This document shows positions 16,512-25,018 of a stretch of 64,000 bases of DNA, in pieces. Numbering within the stretch: the stretch's first letter is position 1; the number at the start of each line of letters is the position of its first letter. The stretch covers positions 682,001 to 746,000 of the forward strand of contig NZ_CP108095.1 in NCBI RefSeq assembly GCF_036194065.1, written 5' to 3'. The position numbers and the translations under genes were made by a program. The stretch is from Streptomyces sp. NBC_00239. GTDB lineage: Bacteria; Actinomycetota; Actinomycetes; Streptomycetales; Streptomycetaceae. The notes beneath the pieces are model-generated. The model was not told where the DNA came from, searched no databases, and saw nothing but the letters and a program-made list of their open reading frames with translations.

Positions 16512-16961
16512 TCACCGTCCGGTGGCCAGTCGGGAGGCCTGGATCTCCGCCCATACGACCTTGCCGGATCCGTGGGCGCAGGAGCCCCACCGGTCGCAGA
16601 CCCGCTGCACGATGTGCAGGCCGTGGCCGCCATGGCCGCCCGGCCGGCGTACGGGCCGGGGATGTGGCGGTACGGCCCCGCCGTCGACGACGTCGATGTG
16701 CAGGGCCTCGCCGGCGGTCAGTACGAGCTCTTGGCAGCCGCGCGCGTGCAGGGTCGCGTTGGTCACCAGCTCGGACACGACGAGCAGGGCGTCCTCGGAG
16801 CTCTCGCGGCCGTCCCAGCCCCAGTCCCGCAGGGCCTGCCGGGTGAAGTCCCGGCTCTTGGCGACCGCGCCCGCGACACCGCGCAGGGCCAGCCGGCGGC
16901 GCCGGCACATGACCGGCGTAAACCCTGGCAGACCGTTGGGGGCCGCTCCCGTCGTGTTCAC
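16512..16961 (-). CDS. RsbW-like anti-sigma ATPase, copy 2
   Basis: A 149-residue ATPase domain with N box LLVVSELVTNATLHARG and G2 region GGHGGHGLHIVQRVCDRWG. It is paralogous to the product of 13590; the block AVAKSRDFTRQALRDWGWDG differs there by only two or three residues. GTG 16961 is chosen because GTGAGG lies six bases upstream. It could bind or phosphorylate anti-sigma antagonists. Two near copies 3 kb apart suggest duplication within this island, each possibly serving a different partner. Confidence 0.9.
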   Translation of the reverse strand: MNTTGAAPNGLPGFTPVMCRRRRLALRGVAGAVAKSRDFTRQALRDWGWDGRESSEDALLVVSELVTNATLHARGCQELVLTAGEALHIDVVDGGAVPPHPRPVRRPGGHGGHGLHIVQRVCDRWGSCAHGSGKVVWAEIQASRLATGR

Positions 16962-17155
16962 TGATGCCTCACCCCGACCGTTGACGCTGCCGTTCTTGGG
17001 ACGGAAGGGGACGGCTCCGCCTGCGGGTCGTCCGGGCCGGCCGGCCCGTAACCGTCCTCCCGCTTTCGCGTATGCCCGGCCTGATCGCCGGGACACCTGA
17101 TCGCCGCGAGGTCCGGACACCCTGCCATCGACTCGCCCTGCGCCGGGCCGAACGC

Positions 17156-17185
17156 GACGGGACGGGACGGGACGGGACGGGACGG
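17156..17185. repeat. Six tandem copies of GACGG
   Basis: A 5-bp unit repeated six times just beyond the terminator that follows the PRC-barrel gene, and in the 5' region of the ATPase gene at 16961. Confidence 0.9.
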
Positions 17186-17190
17186 GCGTA

Positions 17191-17229
17191 GGGAAGGGGC
17201 CCGGACTCGATGAGTCCGGGCCCCTTCCC
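17191..17229. terminator. Strong hairpin terminator downstream of PRC-barrel gene 1
   Basis: A perfect 18-bp inverted repeat (arms 17191-17208 and 17212-17229, GGGAAGGGGCCCGGACTC and complement) with only a 3-base loop. It would stop leftward transcription from the PRC-barrel/poxB side. Confidence 0.85.
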
Positions 17230-17233
17230 GTGG

Positions 17234-17288
17234 CCGGGTCTTGCCGTGTCCGGGTCTTGCGCGTCCGGGTCTTGCCGTGTCCGGGTCA
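17234..17288. repeat. 16-bp tandem repeat ending in the stop codon of PRC-barrel gene 1
   Basis: Units start at 17234, 17250 and 17265 (CCGGGTCTTGCCGTGT, middle one 15 bp) with a partial fourth unit at 17281 that runs into the stop codon at 17286-17288. Confidence 0.9.
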
Positions 17289-17654
17289 GACGATGCGGCC
17301 GCCGAAGGGGCCTCCGTTGGTGTAGTACGTGCCGAGTTCCTCGCGGTACCCGAGGTCACCGAGGTGCTTCTCACGGTGGAATTCCGGGGCGTTCTTGATC
17401 TGCTCCTTCGTGCCGTCGACGTAGACCGTCTCCTCGACCTCGTCGATCCTGATCACGGTGCTCGCCGGGAGCAGAACCTCCTTGCCGAAGATCCACACGC
17501 CGGTGTCCACGACCAGGTAGGCGTCACCGGCCTCGCCGGAGTGCTTGTCCACCTTGCCGATGCTGCCGTCGGTGGCCTCGACCTTGTAGCCGGTGAGGTC
17601 GGCACCGACCAGGTGGCCGGCGGTCGGCCGGTAGCTCCACACATGCTCAGTCAC
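17286..17654 (-). CDS. PRC-barrel domain protein, copy 1
   Basis: A 122-residue protein. VGADLTGYKVEATDGSIGKV and AYLVVDTGVWIFGKEVLLPAS form the PRC-barrel, a beta-barrel found in photosynthetic reaction-centre H subunits and RimM. The second part EFHREKHLGDLGYREELGTYY is a conserved tail. In Streptomyces such genes often lie among stress genes; molecular role unknown. GTG 17654 follows AAGGAG at a spacing of 10. The leader and first codons are nearly identical to those of copy 2 at 21333, and both 3' ends carry 16-bp tandem repeats and a terminator. Confidence 0.92.
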   Translation of the reverse strand: MTEHVWSYRPTAGHLVGADLTGYKVEATDGSIGKVDKHSGEAGDAYLVVDTGVWIFGKEVLLPASTVIRIDEVEETVYVDGTKEQIKNAPEFHREKHLGDLGYREELGTYYTNGGPFGGRIV

Positions 17655-17780
17655 GCGAATACAACTCCTTCTCTGTCGCTCCGTGTCGCACGCGGCGGCG
17701 TCCGTGCCCCGCTCCAACTCGCCTGCCCCGCCTGCGGAACGGCATGCACCGGCCGGATCTCTTCCAGCGCCGCGGGGCCT

Positions 17781-19508
17781 TCAGCGCGCGCCGCCCGGAA
17801 GGATCTCCTTGACCTTCGCGACGGCGAACCCCCATCCCTGCCGCGCGGTCGGCCTGCCCGGCACCGCCACCTCGTCGGGGTTGGTCACGACGTCCAGCAG
17901 GACCGGACCGGGCGTCTCGAACGCCCGGCGCACGCCGTCGTGGAGATCGCCGGGGTCAGTGACGCGGATGCCGGTGAGGCCGAGCGCGGTGGCGACCGCC
18001 GCGAAATCGGGGTTGTCGAGTTCCGTCCCGAACTCGGGCAGGCCCGCCTGCTCCTGTTCGAGCTTGACCATGCCCAGGCTGTGGTTGTCGAAGACGACGA
18101 GTTTCACCGGCAGCCGGTACGTCCTGATCGTCATGAGGTCACCCAGCAGCATGCTCAGGCCGCCGTCGCCGCAGAGGGCGACGATCTGGCGGTCGGGGTC
18201 CCAGAGTTGGGCTCCGAGGGCCTGGGGCATGGCGTTGGCCATGGAGCCGAGGTTGTACGAGCCGATCAGTCGCCTGCTGCCGCGCATGGTGACGAAGCGG
18301 GAGAGCCAGACGGTTGCCATGCCGGTGTCGGAGGTGAACACGGCGTCCTCGGCGGCGTAGGTGTCGACGGCCGCGGCGAGGGCTTCGGGTCGGATCTGGT
18401 GGCTCCGGTTGTCCAGGGCCGCCCGGAGCCTGCCGGTCCAGCGGTGTTCGTGAGCCGGGTCGGCCAGGCGCTGCTGGCCTTCCTTCCAGCGCGCGAACCG
18501 GGTGCGCGCGTCTTCCAGGTGGGCCCGGTCCGGTGCCTCCTTCAGGAGCGGCAGCAGGGCGCGCAACGTGGCCCCCGCGTCGCCGGCCAGGCCCACGTCC
18601 ACGGGCACCCGGCGGCCCAGGTTCTCCTCACGGGCGTCGATCTGGACGACCTTGCAGTCCTTCGGGTACCAGTCGCGGTAGGGGAAGTCGGTGCCCAGCA
18701 TGAGGAGTGCGTCGCCGTGGTCGAGCGCATGGGCGGCTGCCGGGTTGCCGATCAGTCCGGTCTGCCCCACCTCGAACGGGTTGTCGTCCTCGAACCCCTC
18801 CTTCGCCTTGAGGGTGAGGACCATGGGAGCGGCGAGGAGTTCGGCGGTACGCAGGACCTCGGCGCGGGCCGGCCGGGCGCCGCAGCCGACGAGCATGGTG
18901 ACCCGGGAGGCCGAGTTGAGGAGGTCGGCGGCCTCGGCGAGGGCGGGGTCGTCGGGGCGGGTGACGGCGCGGTCGAGGGCGAAGCGGGCCGGACGGTCGT
19001 CGCCCGCCTCCTGATCGCCCAGGTCCCCGGGCACGGTCAGGACGGCCACGCCGCCCTGACCGACGGCAGCGCGTACGGCGGACTCCAGCATGCGGGGCAT
19101 CTGGTCCGGGGAGGTGACGGTGGCACGGTAGACCGCCACGTCACGGAAGAGCAGGTCGTTGTCGACCTCCTGGAAGTAGTCGCTGCCGATCTCCGCGACG
19201 GGCACCTGGCCGCAGATCGCGAGCACGGGCGCTCGGCTCTTGGCCGCGTCGTAGAGCCCGTTGAGGAGGTGGACGGAGCCCGGTCCCACCGTGCCCGTGC
19301 ACACGCCGAGGGTGCCCGACAGCTGGGCCTGCGCGCCGGCGGCGAAGGCCGCCGCCTCCTCGTGCCGGCAGCCGATCCAGTCCACGCCGTCCGTGGTGCG
19401 GATCGCATCGGTCAGTGGGTTCAGCGCGTCTCCGACGACTCCGAAGACGTGCTGGACGCCGAGTTCCTTCAGTGCGTCGACGATGACGCGGGCCACGGTG
19501 CGTGCCAC
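17781..19508 (-). CDS. poxB: Pyruvate dehydrogenase (quinone) / pyruvate oxidase
   Basis: A 575-residue thiamine-diphosphate enzyme of the PoxB family, which oxidises pyruvate to acetate and CO2 and passes electrons to the membrane quinone pool. The N-terminal PYR domain carries CRHEEAAAFAAGA with the activating Glu. The middle FAD/domain region has MLVGCGARPARAEV. The C-terminal PP domain has the ThDP motif from GDGGLSMLLGDLMT to VVFDN. GTG 19508 is preceded by GAAGGGC. It lies 46 bp after the glutamate-synthase-like gene and probably belongs to its operon, separated by a hexamer repeat. PRC-barrel gene 1 follows 126 bp further on. Confidence 0.92.
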   Translation of the reverse strand: MARTVARVIVDALKELGVQHVFGVVGDALNPLTDAIRTTDGVDWIGCRHEEAAAFAAGAQAQLSGTLGVCTGTVGPGSVHLLNGLYDAAKSRAPVLAICGQVPVAEIGSDYFQEVDNDLLFRDVAVYRATVTSPDQMPRMLESAVRAAVGQGGVAVLTVPGDLGDQEAGDDRPARFALDRAVTRPDDPALAEAADLLNSASRVTMLVGCGARPARAEVLRTAELLAAPMVLTLKAKEGFEDDNPFEVGQTGLIGNPAAAHALDHGDALLMLGTDFPYRDWYPKDCKVVQIDAREENLGRRVPVDVGLAGDAGATLRALLPLLKEAPDRAHLEDARTRFARWKEGQQRLADPAHEHRWTGRLRAALDNRSHQIRPEALAAAVDTYAAEDAVFTSDTGMATVWLSRFVTMRGSRRLIGSYNLGSMANAMPQALGAQLWDPDRQIVALCGDGGLSMLLGDLMTIRTYRLPVKLVVFDNHSLGMVKLEQEQAGLPEFGTELDNPDFAAVATALGLTGIRVTDPGDLHDGVRRAFETPGPVLLDVVTNPDEVAVPGRPTARQGWGFAVAKVKEILPGGAR

Positions 19509-19524
19509 GGAAGTGCCCTTCTCT

Positions 19525-19554
19525 CGGGTGCGGGTGCGGGTGCGGGTGCCGGTG
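19525..19554. repeat. Hexamer tandem repeat abutting the stop codon of the 19555-21138 gene
   Basis: Four perfect CGGGTG units (19525-19548) plus CCGGTG (19549-19554), directly adjoining the stop codon at 19555-19557. It fills most of the spacer before the poxB ribosome site. Confidence 0.9.
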
Positions 19555-21138
19555 TCAGCGGGTGAAGCGGTCCGGGTCGGCCGCCCGCCAGTCGGATGCC
19601 CAGTCGGCCGGTGGTGACGCGAGCAGTTGCCCGGGGGTGAGCCAGGTGTGGATGTCGGCGTAGGAGCGGACCGTGTGCGGGTCCACGCGCTGGAGGAGCA
19701 TGTGGGGGCGCAGCCCGGACGGGTCGTCGATCCCCATCGCCGCCATGATCTGCAGGGCGCTGCTGACGGTGGCCTGCTGGTAGCGCCGTACGCGCTGCGA
19801 CTTGTCGCCGACGTCGAGGGCGCGGGCGCGCCGCTCGTCCTGGGTGGCGACGCCGACGGGACAGGTGTTGGTGTGGCACCGCTGGGCCTGGATGCAGCCG
19901 ATCGCGAACATCATGGAGCGGGCGGCGTTGGCGTAGTCGGCGCCCTGGAGCAGACGTTTGACGAGGTCGCCGCCGGTGGCGATCTTGCCGGCGGCTCCGA
20001 TCCGGACGCGGTCGCGCAGCCCGACGCCCACGAGCGCGTTGTGGACGGCCATCAGCCCCTCGCCGAGCGGCAGGCCGACGTTGTCCGCGAACTCCAGCGG
20101 CGCCGCGCCCGTACCGCCCTCCGCGCCGTCGACGACGATGAAGTCCGGTGTGGTCCCCTCCTCCAGCATGGCCTTGCACACGGCGAGGAACTCGCGGCGG
20201 GATCCGACGCACAGTTTGAACCCGACCGGCTTGCCGCCGGCCAGTTCGCGCATCCGGGCCAGGAAACGGACCAGCTCGCGCGGTGTGGAGTAGACCCGGT
20301 GGAACGGCGGCGAGATCACGGTCTCCCCCTGCCGAACCCCGCGCACCTTCGCGATCTCCGCGGTCACCTTGGCACCGGGCAGCACGCCGCCGATGCCGGG
20401 CTTGGCCCCTTGGCTGATCTTCAGGGACACGCATTTGACCTGCTCGCGCGCCGCTTTCCCGGCGAACTCCCGCTCGTCGAAGCCCCCGTCCCGCGTCCGG
20501 CACCCGAAGTATCCGGTGCCGATCTCCCAGACGAGGTCCCCGCCCGGCCGTAGGTGGTACTCGGACAGGCCGCCCTCACCGGTGTCGTGGGCGAAACCGC
20601 CCCGTCGCGCACCCGTGTTGAGGGCGAGTACGGCGTTGGCCGACAGAGAGCCGAAGCTCATCGCCGAGACGTTGAGCAGGGCCATGTCGTAGGGCCGGGT
20701 GCACTCGGGCCCGCCGATCCGGACCCGGGGCGGATCGCCGCGCACCGGCCGCGGGGCCATCGAGGGGACGAGGTACTCGCTGCCCGCGCGGTAGAGGTCG
20801 AGTTCGGTGCCGAACGGTTCCTCCGCGTCGGTGCCCTTGGCGCGCTCGTAGACGATGCTGCGCGTGTCGCGGTCGAAGGGGCGGCCGTCGAAGTTCCGCT
20901 CGATGAAGTACTGCTGGAGCTCCGGCCGCAGCGCCTCCATCGCGTAGCGGAGGTGCCCGAGCAACGGGTAGTTGCGCAGGAGGGAATGCCGTCGCTGCAC
21001 GAGGTCGTGGACGGCCACCGGCGCGAGCAGGAGCAACGGGACGGCCGCGGCCGCCCACCAGGGCGAGACCAGCACCGCCGCGCAGGAGGTTCCCGCCGCC
21101 AGGGCACCGAGGAGGGCGACTGCGAGTGATTTCAGCAC
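19555..21138 (-). CDS. FMN-binding glutamate-synthase-like protein
   Basis: A 527-residue protein. Two hydrophobic spans occupy residues 5-45 (SLAVALLGALAAG... and AAAAVPLLLLAPVAV). The rest is the FMN-binding central domain of glutamate synthase (GltB): MSFGSLSANAVLALN, SLKISQGAKPGIGG, and VDGAEGGTGAAP. The cluster motif CIQAQRCHTNTCPVG has C-x5-C-x4-C spacing for a 3Fe-4S centre. There is no glutaminase domain. Members of this membrane-anchored subfamily have no firm function. GTG 21138 lacks a clear ribosome site; upstream extension is possible. It heads a leftward unit with poxB. Confidence 0.88.
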   Translation of the reverse strand: MLKSLAVALLGALAAGTSCAAVLVSPWWAAAAVPLLLLAPVAVHDLVQRRHSLLRNYPLLGHLRYAMEALRPELQQYFIERNFDGRPFDRDTRSIVYERAKGTDAEEPFGTELDLYRAGSEYLVPSMAPRPVRGDPPRVRIGGPECTRPYDMALLNVSAMSFGSLSANAVLALNTGARRGGFAHDTGEGGLSEYHLRPGGDLVWEIGTGYFGCRTRDGGFDEREFAGKAAREQVKCVSLKISQGAKPGIGGVLPGAKVTAEIAKVRGVRQGETVISPPFHRVYSTPRELVRFLARMRELAGGKPVGFKLCVGSRREFLAVCKAMLEEGTTPDFIVVDGAEGGTGAAPLEFADNVGLPLGEGLMAVHNALVGVGLRDRVRIGAAGKIATGGDLVKRLLQGADYANAARSMMFAIGCIQAQRCHTNTCPVGVATQDERRARALDVGDKSQRVRRYQQATVSSALQIMAAMGIDDPSGLRPHMLLQRVDPHTVRSYADIHTWLTPGQLLASPPADWASDWRAADPDRFTR

Positions 21139-21220
21139 AACACGCTTGTGTCCCGAAGTCCGCCCGCCAATCGGCCGTCCGTTCACGTGCCCAGGTCGCG
21201 GACCGATCGGGAGCGGACAG

Positions 21221-21259
21221 GGCAGTGGGCCCGAACCACAGGAGTTCGGGCCCACTGCC
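21221..21259. terminator. Hairpin terminator downstream of PRC-barrel gene 2
   Basis: A perfect 16-bp inverted repeat (arms 21221-21236 and 21244-21259, GGCAGTGGGCCCGAAC and complement) with a 7-base loop. Confidence 0.85.
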
Positions 21260-21337
21260 TTCGATCCGACTGGCCTCGATCCGGTGTGGCCTCGATCCGG
21301 TCAGGCCTCGATCCGGTCAGGCCTCGATCCGGTCAGG
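21260..21337. repeat. 16-bp tandem repeat ending in the stop codon of PRC-barrel gene 2
   Basis: Three perfect CCTCGATCCGGTCAGG units (21290, 21306, 21322), one with two changes (21274) and a 14-bp degenerate one (21260). The stop codon at 21333-21335 lies inside the last unit, so the stop triplet recurs in each perfect unit. Confidence 0.92.
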
Positions 21338-21698
21338 CCGGCGGGATGCCGAACGGGACGGTGCCGTAATAGGTGCCCAGTTCCTTGCGGTACCCGGCGT
21401 CTGCGAGGTGCTTGTCCCGGTGGAACTCGGGGGCGTGTTTGATCTGGCCCATGGTCCGGTCGACGAAGATCTTCCGCTCCTCCGGGTCGATGCTGACGAC
21501 GGTGCTCGCCGGGAGCAGGACCTCCTTGCCGAAGATCCACACGCCGGTGTCCACGACCAGGTAGGCGTCACCGACCTCGTCGGAGTGCTCGTCCACCTTG
21601 CCGATGCCGCCGTCGGTCGCCACGACCTCGAAGCCGGTCAGATCGGTACCGGCCAGCGGGCCGGCGGTCGACTTGTAACTCCACACATGCTCAGTCAC
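21333..21698 (-). CDS. PRC-barrel domain protein, copy 2
   Basis: A 121-residue paralogue of the 17286 product. TEHVWSYKSTAGPLAGTDL, GDAYLVVDTGVWIFGKEVLL and EFHRDKHLADAGYRKELGTYY are shared. GTG 21698 has GGAGGAG at a spacing of 10; the leader TTGTTTTCGC differs by a single base from TTGTATTCGC before copy 1. The C-terminal ten residues are unrelated between the copies, exactly where each gene runs into its own tandem repeat. It lies between mycothione reductase and the glutamate-synthase-like gene, cut off from the latter by a terminator. Confidence 0.92.
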   Translation of the reverse strand: MTEHVWSYKSTAGPLAGTDLTGFEVVATDGGIGKVDEHSDEVGDAYLVVDTGVWIFGKEVLLPASTVVSIDPEERKIFVDRTMGQIKHAPEFHRDKHLADAGYRKELGTYYGTVPFGIPPA

Positions 21699-21902
21699 GC
21701 GAAAACAACTCCTCCGGTAAACCGAGGACGGAGAGCCGAATGCCTGTCGTCCGTCCTCTTCCGTACGCGTCGTGCGCGGCGGCGTTCGTTCCCCGCCTCG
21801 ACTTTCGCCTGCCCCGCGCCCGGCAGTTCATTCACCCGGGGTGGAATTCCGGAGGCGGTCCGCCGAGGGGCTTCGCCGCTGGGCTTCGTCACCGGGGCTT
21901 CG

Positions 21903-23285
21903 TCACAGGTCGAGGTCGAGGAGGGCCTGTTCGACGACTTCCGTGAGTGCCGGGTGGATCCAGTACGGGGACTTGGCGAGGGTGGCCGCGTCGATGTCGA
22001 GGGTCATCGCGAGGACGAGCGGCTGGATGAGGTCGGCGGCCTGGGGGCCCATGACGTGGGCGCCGAGCAGCCGGCCCGTGCCGCGCTCGGCGAGCACCTT
22101 GCAGAAGCCGGTGGTGTCCTCCATCGCCCAGCCGTAGGCGACGTCCGCGTACCGGGCCTCGCCCACCAGCGGGTCCAGGACCCGGTCGCGGCAGTCCTGC
22201 CCGGTGGCGCCGATCGAGGCGATCTGGGGGCGGGTGAAGATCGCCGCGGGCACCCGCTCGTGATCCGCCGAGGTCAGGTCGTCGGGGTGGCGGAGGTTGT
22301 GGGCGACGACCTGCGCCTCACGGTTGGCGACGTGCTTGAGCGGGACCGGTGTGCAGATGTCGCCGAGCGCGAAGACGCCTTCCGCGGTGGTGCGCTGGTG
22401 GGCGTCGACGACGATGCGGCCGTCTTCGCGGGTGTCGACGCCCGCGGCGTCGAGGTTCAGCCGGTCGCTGTTGGGCACGCGGCCCGCGGCGACCAGCAGC
22501 ATGTCCGCCTCGACCGTCGAAGCGTCGTCGAGGGTGAGCCGCAGCACGCCGGGACGGCCGGCGACGGCGGTGACCCCGGTGACCTCGCGGCCGAGTCTGA
22601 GGTCGTAGCGGGAACGCGCCAGCTCGGTGAACCGTTCGGCGACCGTCTCGTCCACCGGCCCGAGCAGGCGCTCCTCCTTCTCGACGATGACGACGTCACT
22701 GCCCGCCGCGGCGAACACCTCCGCCAGCTCGGCCGCGATGTAGCCGCCGCCGAGGACGGCCAGGCGGCGGGGCGGGGCGTCGGTCCGCATGACCGTGTCG
22801 GACGTCTCGTACGGCAGCCCGGACTCGGCGACGGGCGGGGGCACCAGCGGGCGGCCGCCGGCGGCGATGACGACCTGCCGGGCGCCGATGTCGACGGTGC
22901 CGTGGCCGTCGGCGAGGTCGATCCGCAGCTGCCGGGGGCCCGTGAACCGTGCCGTTCCCTCGTACACGGTGATGTGGTCGGCGTCCAAGCGCCCCTGACG
23001 GCCCTCGTCGCGTTCGGCGTCCAAGCGTCCGAAGACCCGGTCGCGCATCGCCCGCCAGCGTACGGCGCGCAGCTCCGCGTCCACGTCGTACCTGCCGGCT
23101 TCGGCGACCGTACGGGCCACGTGCGCGGTGTGGACGAACATCTTGCTCGGGATGCAGCCCGCGTTCAGGCAGGTGCCGCCGAACCACCGCTCCTCGACGA
23201 TCGCCACGTCCAGATCGGCGAACGAATCGTCGATGACGGCGTTGCCGGATCCCGCACCGATGACCACAAGATCGTATTGCCGCAT
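21903..23285 (-). CDS. mtr: Mycothione reductase
   Basis: A 460-residue flavin disulfide reductase. It has the N-terminal FAD site VVIGAGSGN, the redox pair GGTCLNAGCIPSK (C-x4-C), the NAD(P)H fold LAVLGGGYIAAELAEVF, the second FAD motif FALGDIC and the C-terminal dimer-domain His in PYWIHPALTEV with its Glu. The composition and length fit mycothione reductase, which recycles oxidised mycothiol, the actinobacterial counterpart of glutathione. A mercuric-reductase-like relative is a less likely reading. ATG 23285 follows CTGAGGCG. The TetR gene upstream on the same strand is only 44 bp away. Confidence 0.88.
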   Translation of the reverse strand: MRQYDLVVIGAGSGNAVIDDSFADLDVAIVEERWFGGTCLNAGCIPSKMFVHTAHVARTVAEAGRYDVDAELRAVRWRAMRDRVFGRLDAERDEGRQGRLDADHITVYEGTARFTGPRQLRIDLADGHGTVDIGARQVVIAAGGRPLVPPPVAESGLPYETSDTVMRTDAPPRRLAVLGGGYIAAELAEVFAAAGSDVVIVEKEERLLGPVDETVAERFTELARSRYDLRLGREVTGVTAVAGRPGVLRLTLDDASTVEADMLLVAAGRVPNSDRLNLDAAGVDTREDGRIVVDAHQRTTAEGVFALGDICTPVPLKHVANREAQVVAHNLRHPDDLTSADHERVPAAIFTRPQIASIGATGQDCRDRVLDPLVGEARYADVAYGWAMEDTTGFCKVLAERGTGRLLGAHVMGPQAADLIQPLVLAMTLDIDAATLAKSPYWIHPALTEVVEQALLDLDL

Positions 23286-23319
23286 CGCCTCAGGGTACGA
23301 GGGCGGCCCGGCCTGGCGG

Positions 23320-23346
23320 GTCAGGCGCGTCAGGCATGTCGGGCGG
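23320..23346. repeat. 9-bp tandem repeat over the stop codon of the TetR gene
   Basis: Three units GTCAGGCGC, GTCAGGCAT and GTCGGGCGG; the stop codon at 23330-23332 is in the second unit and the same triplet recurs in the first. Confidence 0.75.
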
Positions 23347-24037
23347 GCCCGCCGTCCGGCAGACGGCGCAGGGGCGGGTGCGCGGGCTCCGGCCAGGCCG
23401 CCATCGCCGCGTCGGCCACCCGGTCGAGCGTCTCGCGCCCGGTGCCGTCCCATGCCTGCTGGTTCATGCCCTGGACGACCACCGCGTAGAAGGCGGCCAG
23501 CCCGTCGGCGTCCGTGTCCGCGGGGAGCCGTTCCGCGTCGATGTCGGCGCGGATGCGGGCGGCGATCGCCGCCTTGGATTCCTCGCGCATGGCGCGCAGC
23601 ATCGCCTTCACCTCCTGCGAGCCGGGGCCGCAGTTGGTCGCGCCGGTGATGATGAAGCAGCCGGGCGGGTGGCTCGGGTCGGTGTAGTCGGCGGCGAGGC
23701 GCCGGAGCATCGCCGCGATGGCAGAGCGGGCGTCGCCACCCTGCAACGGGCTCGCGTAACTGCGTACGTACAGTCCGACGGCTTCGTCGAACAACTGCCG
23801 CTTGTCGCCGAAAGCGGCGTACAGGCTCGGCGGATTGATGCCCATCGCCTTGGTGAGCGAGGCGACCGACGTCGTGTCGTAGCCGTGCGTCCAGAACTGC
23901 TCCAGCGCGATGGCCAGCGCTTTGTCGCGGTCGAAGGCCCGCCGGGCACGTCCGGCCGCGGGGCTCGCCGACTTCGCTGATTTGGCGGGCATCGCGGGCA
24001 TCGCCGGATCCGCGGGGGTCGCCTCATTGCTGCTCAC
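23330..24037 (-). CDS. TetR/AcrR-family repressor
   Basis: About 235 residues. The helix-turn-helix is TTSVASLTKAMGINPPSLYAAFGDK around residues 55-80. The rest is a helical ligand domain with CFIITGATNCGPGS, typical of a subgroup that regulates redox enzymes or hydrolases. The first 30 residues are Ala/Lys/Pro-rich. GTG 24037 is used; later ATGs are possible since no clear ribosome site is seen. Two palindromes in the divergent spacer with the hydrolase gene are likely its operators, so it should repress both itself and the hydrolase. Confidence 0.9.
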   Translation of the reverse strand: MSSNEATPADPAMPAMPAKSAKSASPAAGRARRAFDRDKALAIALEQFWTHGYDTTSVASLTKAMGINPPSLYAAFGDKRQLFDEAVGLYVRSYASPLQGGDARSAIAAMLRRLAADYTDPSHPPGCFIITGATNCGPGSQEVKAMLRAMREESKAAIAARIRADIDAERLPADTDADGLAAFYAVVVQGMNQQAWDGTGRETLDRVADAAMAAWPEPAHPPLRRLPDGGPARHA

Positions 24038-24057
24038 GGAAGAAGCATAGCGACCGC

Positions 24058-24073
24058 TGTAGCGATCGCTACA
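24058..24073. promoter_or_regulatory. TetR operator 1
   Basis: A perfect 16-bp palindrome TGTAGCGATCGCTACA just upstream of the TetR start. A degenerate third copy overlaps its left side at about 24047-24060. Confidence 0.8.
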
Positions 24074-24105
24074 AGATCCCTGCTACGGTCCTGGACGTCA
24101 GCTGC

Positions 24106-24121
24106 TTTAGCGATCGCTACA
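24106..24121. promoter_or_regulatory. TetR operator 2
   Basis: TTTAGCGATCGCTACA, identical to operator 1 except one base, centred 48 bp away and 45 bp before the hydrolase start. Confidence 0.8.
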
Positions 24122-24166
24122 GAAGCATCCATCCGGCCGCACGGCCGATGCCACGAGGGGACCGTC

Positions 24167-24970
24167 ATGACCACCGCACCCACGTCCACCACCGCACCCG
24201 CGCTCGCCGCGTTCGCCCGCACCGCTCGCGGCTCCGGCCCCGGCCTCCTGCTCGTCCACGGCGCGGGCGGCGGCATCGAGGCCAATTACGGGCCGATCAT
24301 GGAGGGCCTGGCCGCGGCGCACACCGTCGTCGGCGTCGACTTTCCGGGGGCCGGCGCGACCCCGAAGTCCGAGGCCCCCCTGGACGTGGACGAACTGGTG
24401 GACCATCTGGTCGCGGCGGCCGACGCCGAAGGGCTCGGCACGTTCGCGGTCAGCGGGTACTCGCTCGGCGGGCCCGTCGCGATCCGCCTCGCCGCCCGCC
24501 ATCCGGACCGGGTCAGCTCACTCGTGCTGAGCGCGACGTTCGCCCACGCCGACACGCGTACGGACACGGCCGCCTCGATCTGGCAGCAGCTGTTCGAGTC
24601 CGGTCAGCACACGCTGCTGGCCGAGTACGTGAACCTCATGGCCCTCGGCGAGGGCGTCCTCAACTCCCTCACTCCCGCACAGGTCCAGGACGCCGTCGAA
24701 CAGATCGCGCCCGTCATCCCGACCGGCACCGGGGACCACGTCGACCTGGTCCGCCGCATCGACGTACGTGCGGACCTCGCCGGGATAGCGGTACCCGCCC
24801 TCGTGGTCGTCACCACCGCCGACCCGCTCATCTCGCCGTCCCTCCAGCGGGAGCTCGCCGCCGCTCTCCCCACCGCCGAGGTCGCGGAACTCCCCACGGG
24901 CCACCTGCCTTTCGCCGAACGCCCGCAGGAATGGCTCCGGCTGATCAGCGACTTCCTCGCCCGGAACTGA
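24167..24970 (+). CDS. Alpha/beta-fold hydrolase
   Basis: A 267-residue cytoplasmic alpha/beta hydrolase. The oxyanion loop is LLLVHGAGGG (residues 27-36), the nucleophile Ser99 is in SGYSLGG, the acid Asp is in VVTTADPLI (about 224) and the base His in PTGHLPF (about 248). Substrate unknown; ester or lactone cleavage is the usual role. ATG 24167 follows ACGAGGGG. It is divergent from the TetR gene and probably repressed by it through the two palindromes in the spacer. Confidence 0.92.
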   Translation: MTTAPTSTTAPALAAFARTARGSGPGLLLVHGAGGGIEANYGPIMEGLAAAHTVVGVDFPGAGATPKSEAPLDVDELVDHLVAAADAEGLGTFAVSGYSLGGPVAIRLAARHPDRVSSLVLSATFAHADTRTDTAASIWQQLFESGQHTLLAEYVNLMALGEGVLNSLTPAQVQDAVEQIAPVIPTGTGDHVDLVRRIDVRADLAGIAVPALVVVTTADPLISPSLQRELAAALPTAEVAELPTGHLPFAERPQEWLRLISDFLARN

Positions 24971-25018
24971 CGGAACCGGCACCACGGCCACCGGGCCCCG
25001 CCGGGCGGCCGCCGACGA

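Noticed and set aside
17241-19565. Long plus-strand frame opposite poxB
   Set aside because: Antisense shadow; the minus strand encodes a complete pyruvate oxidase.
21126-23489. Long plus-strand frame opposite mycothione reductase
   Set aside because: Antisense shadow of a complete flavoprotein gene.
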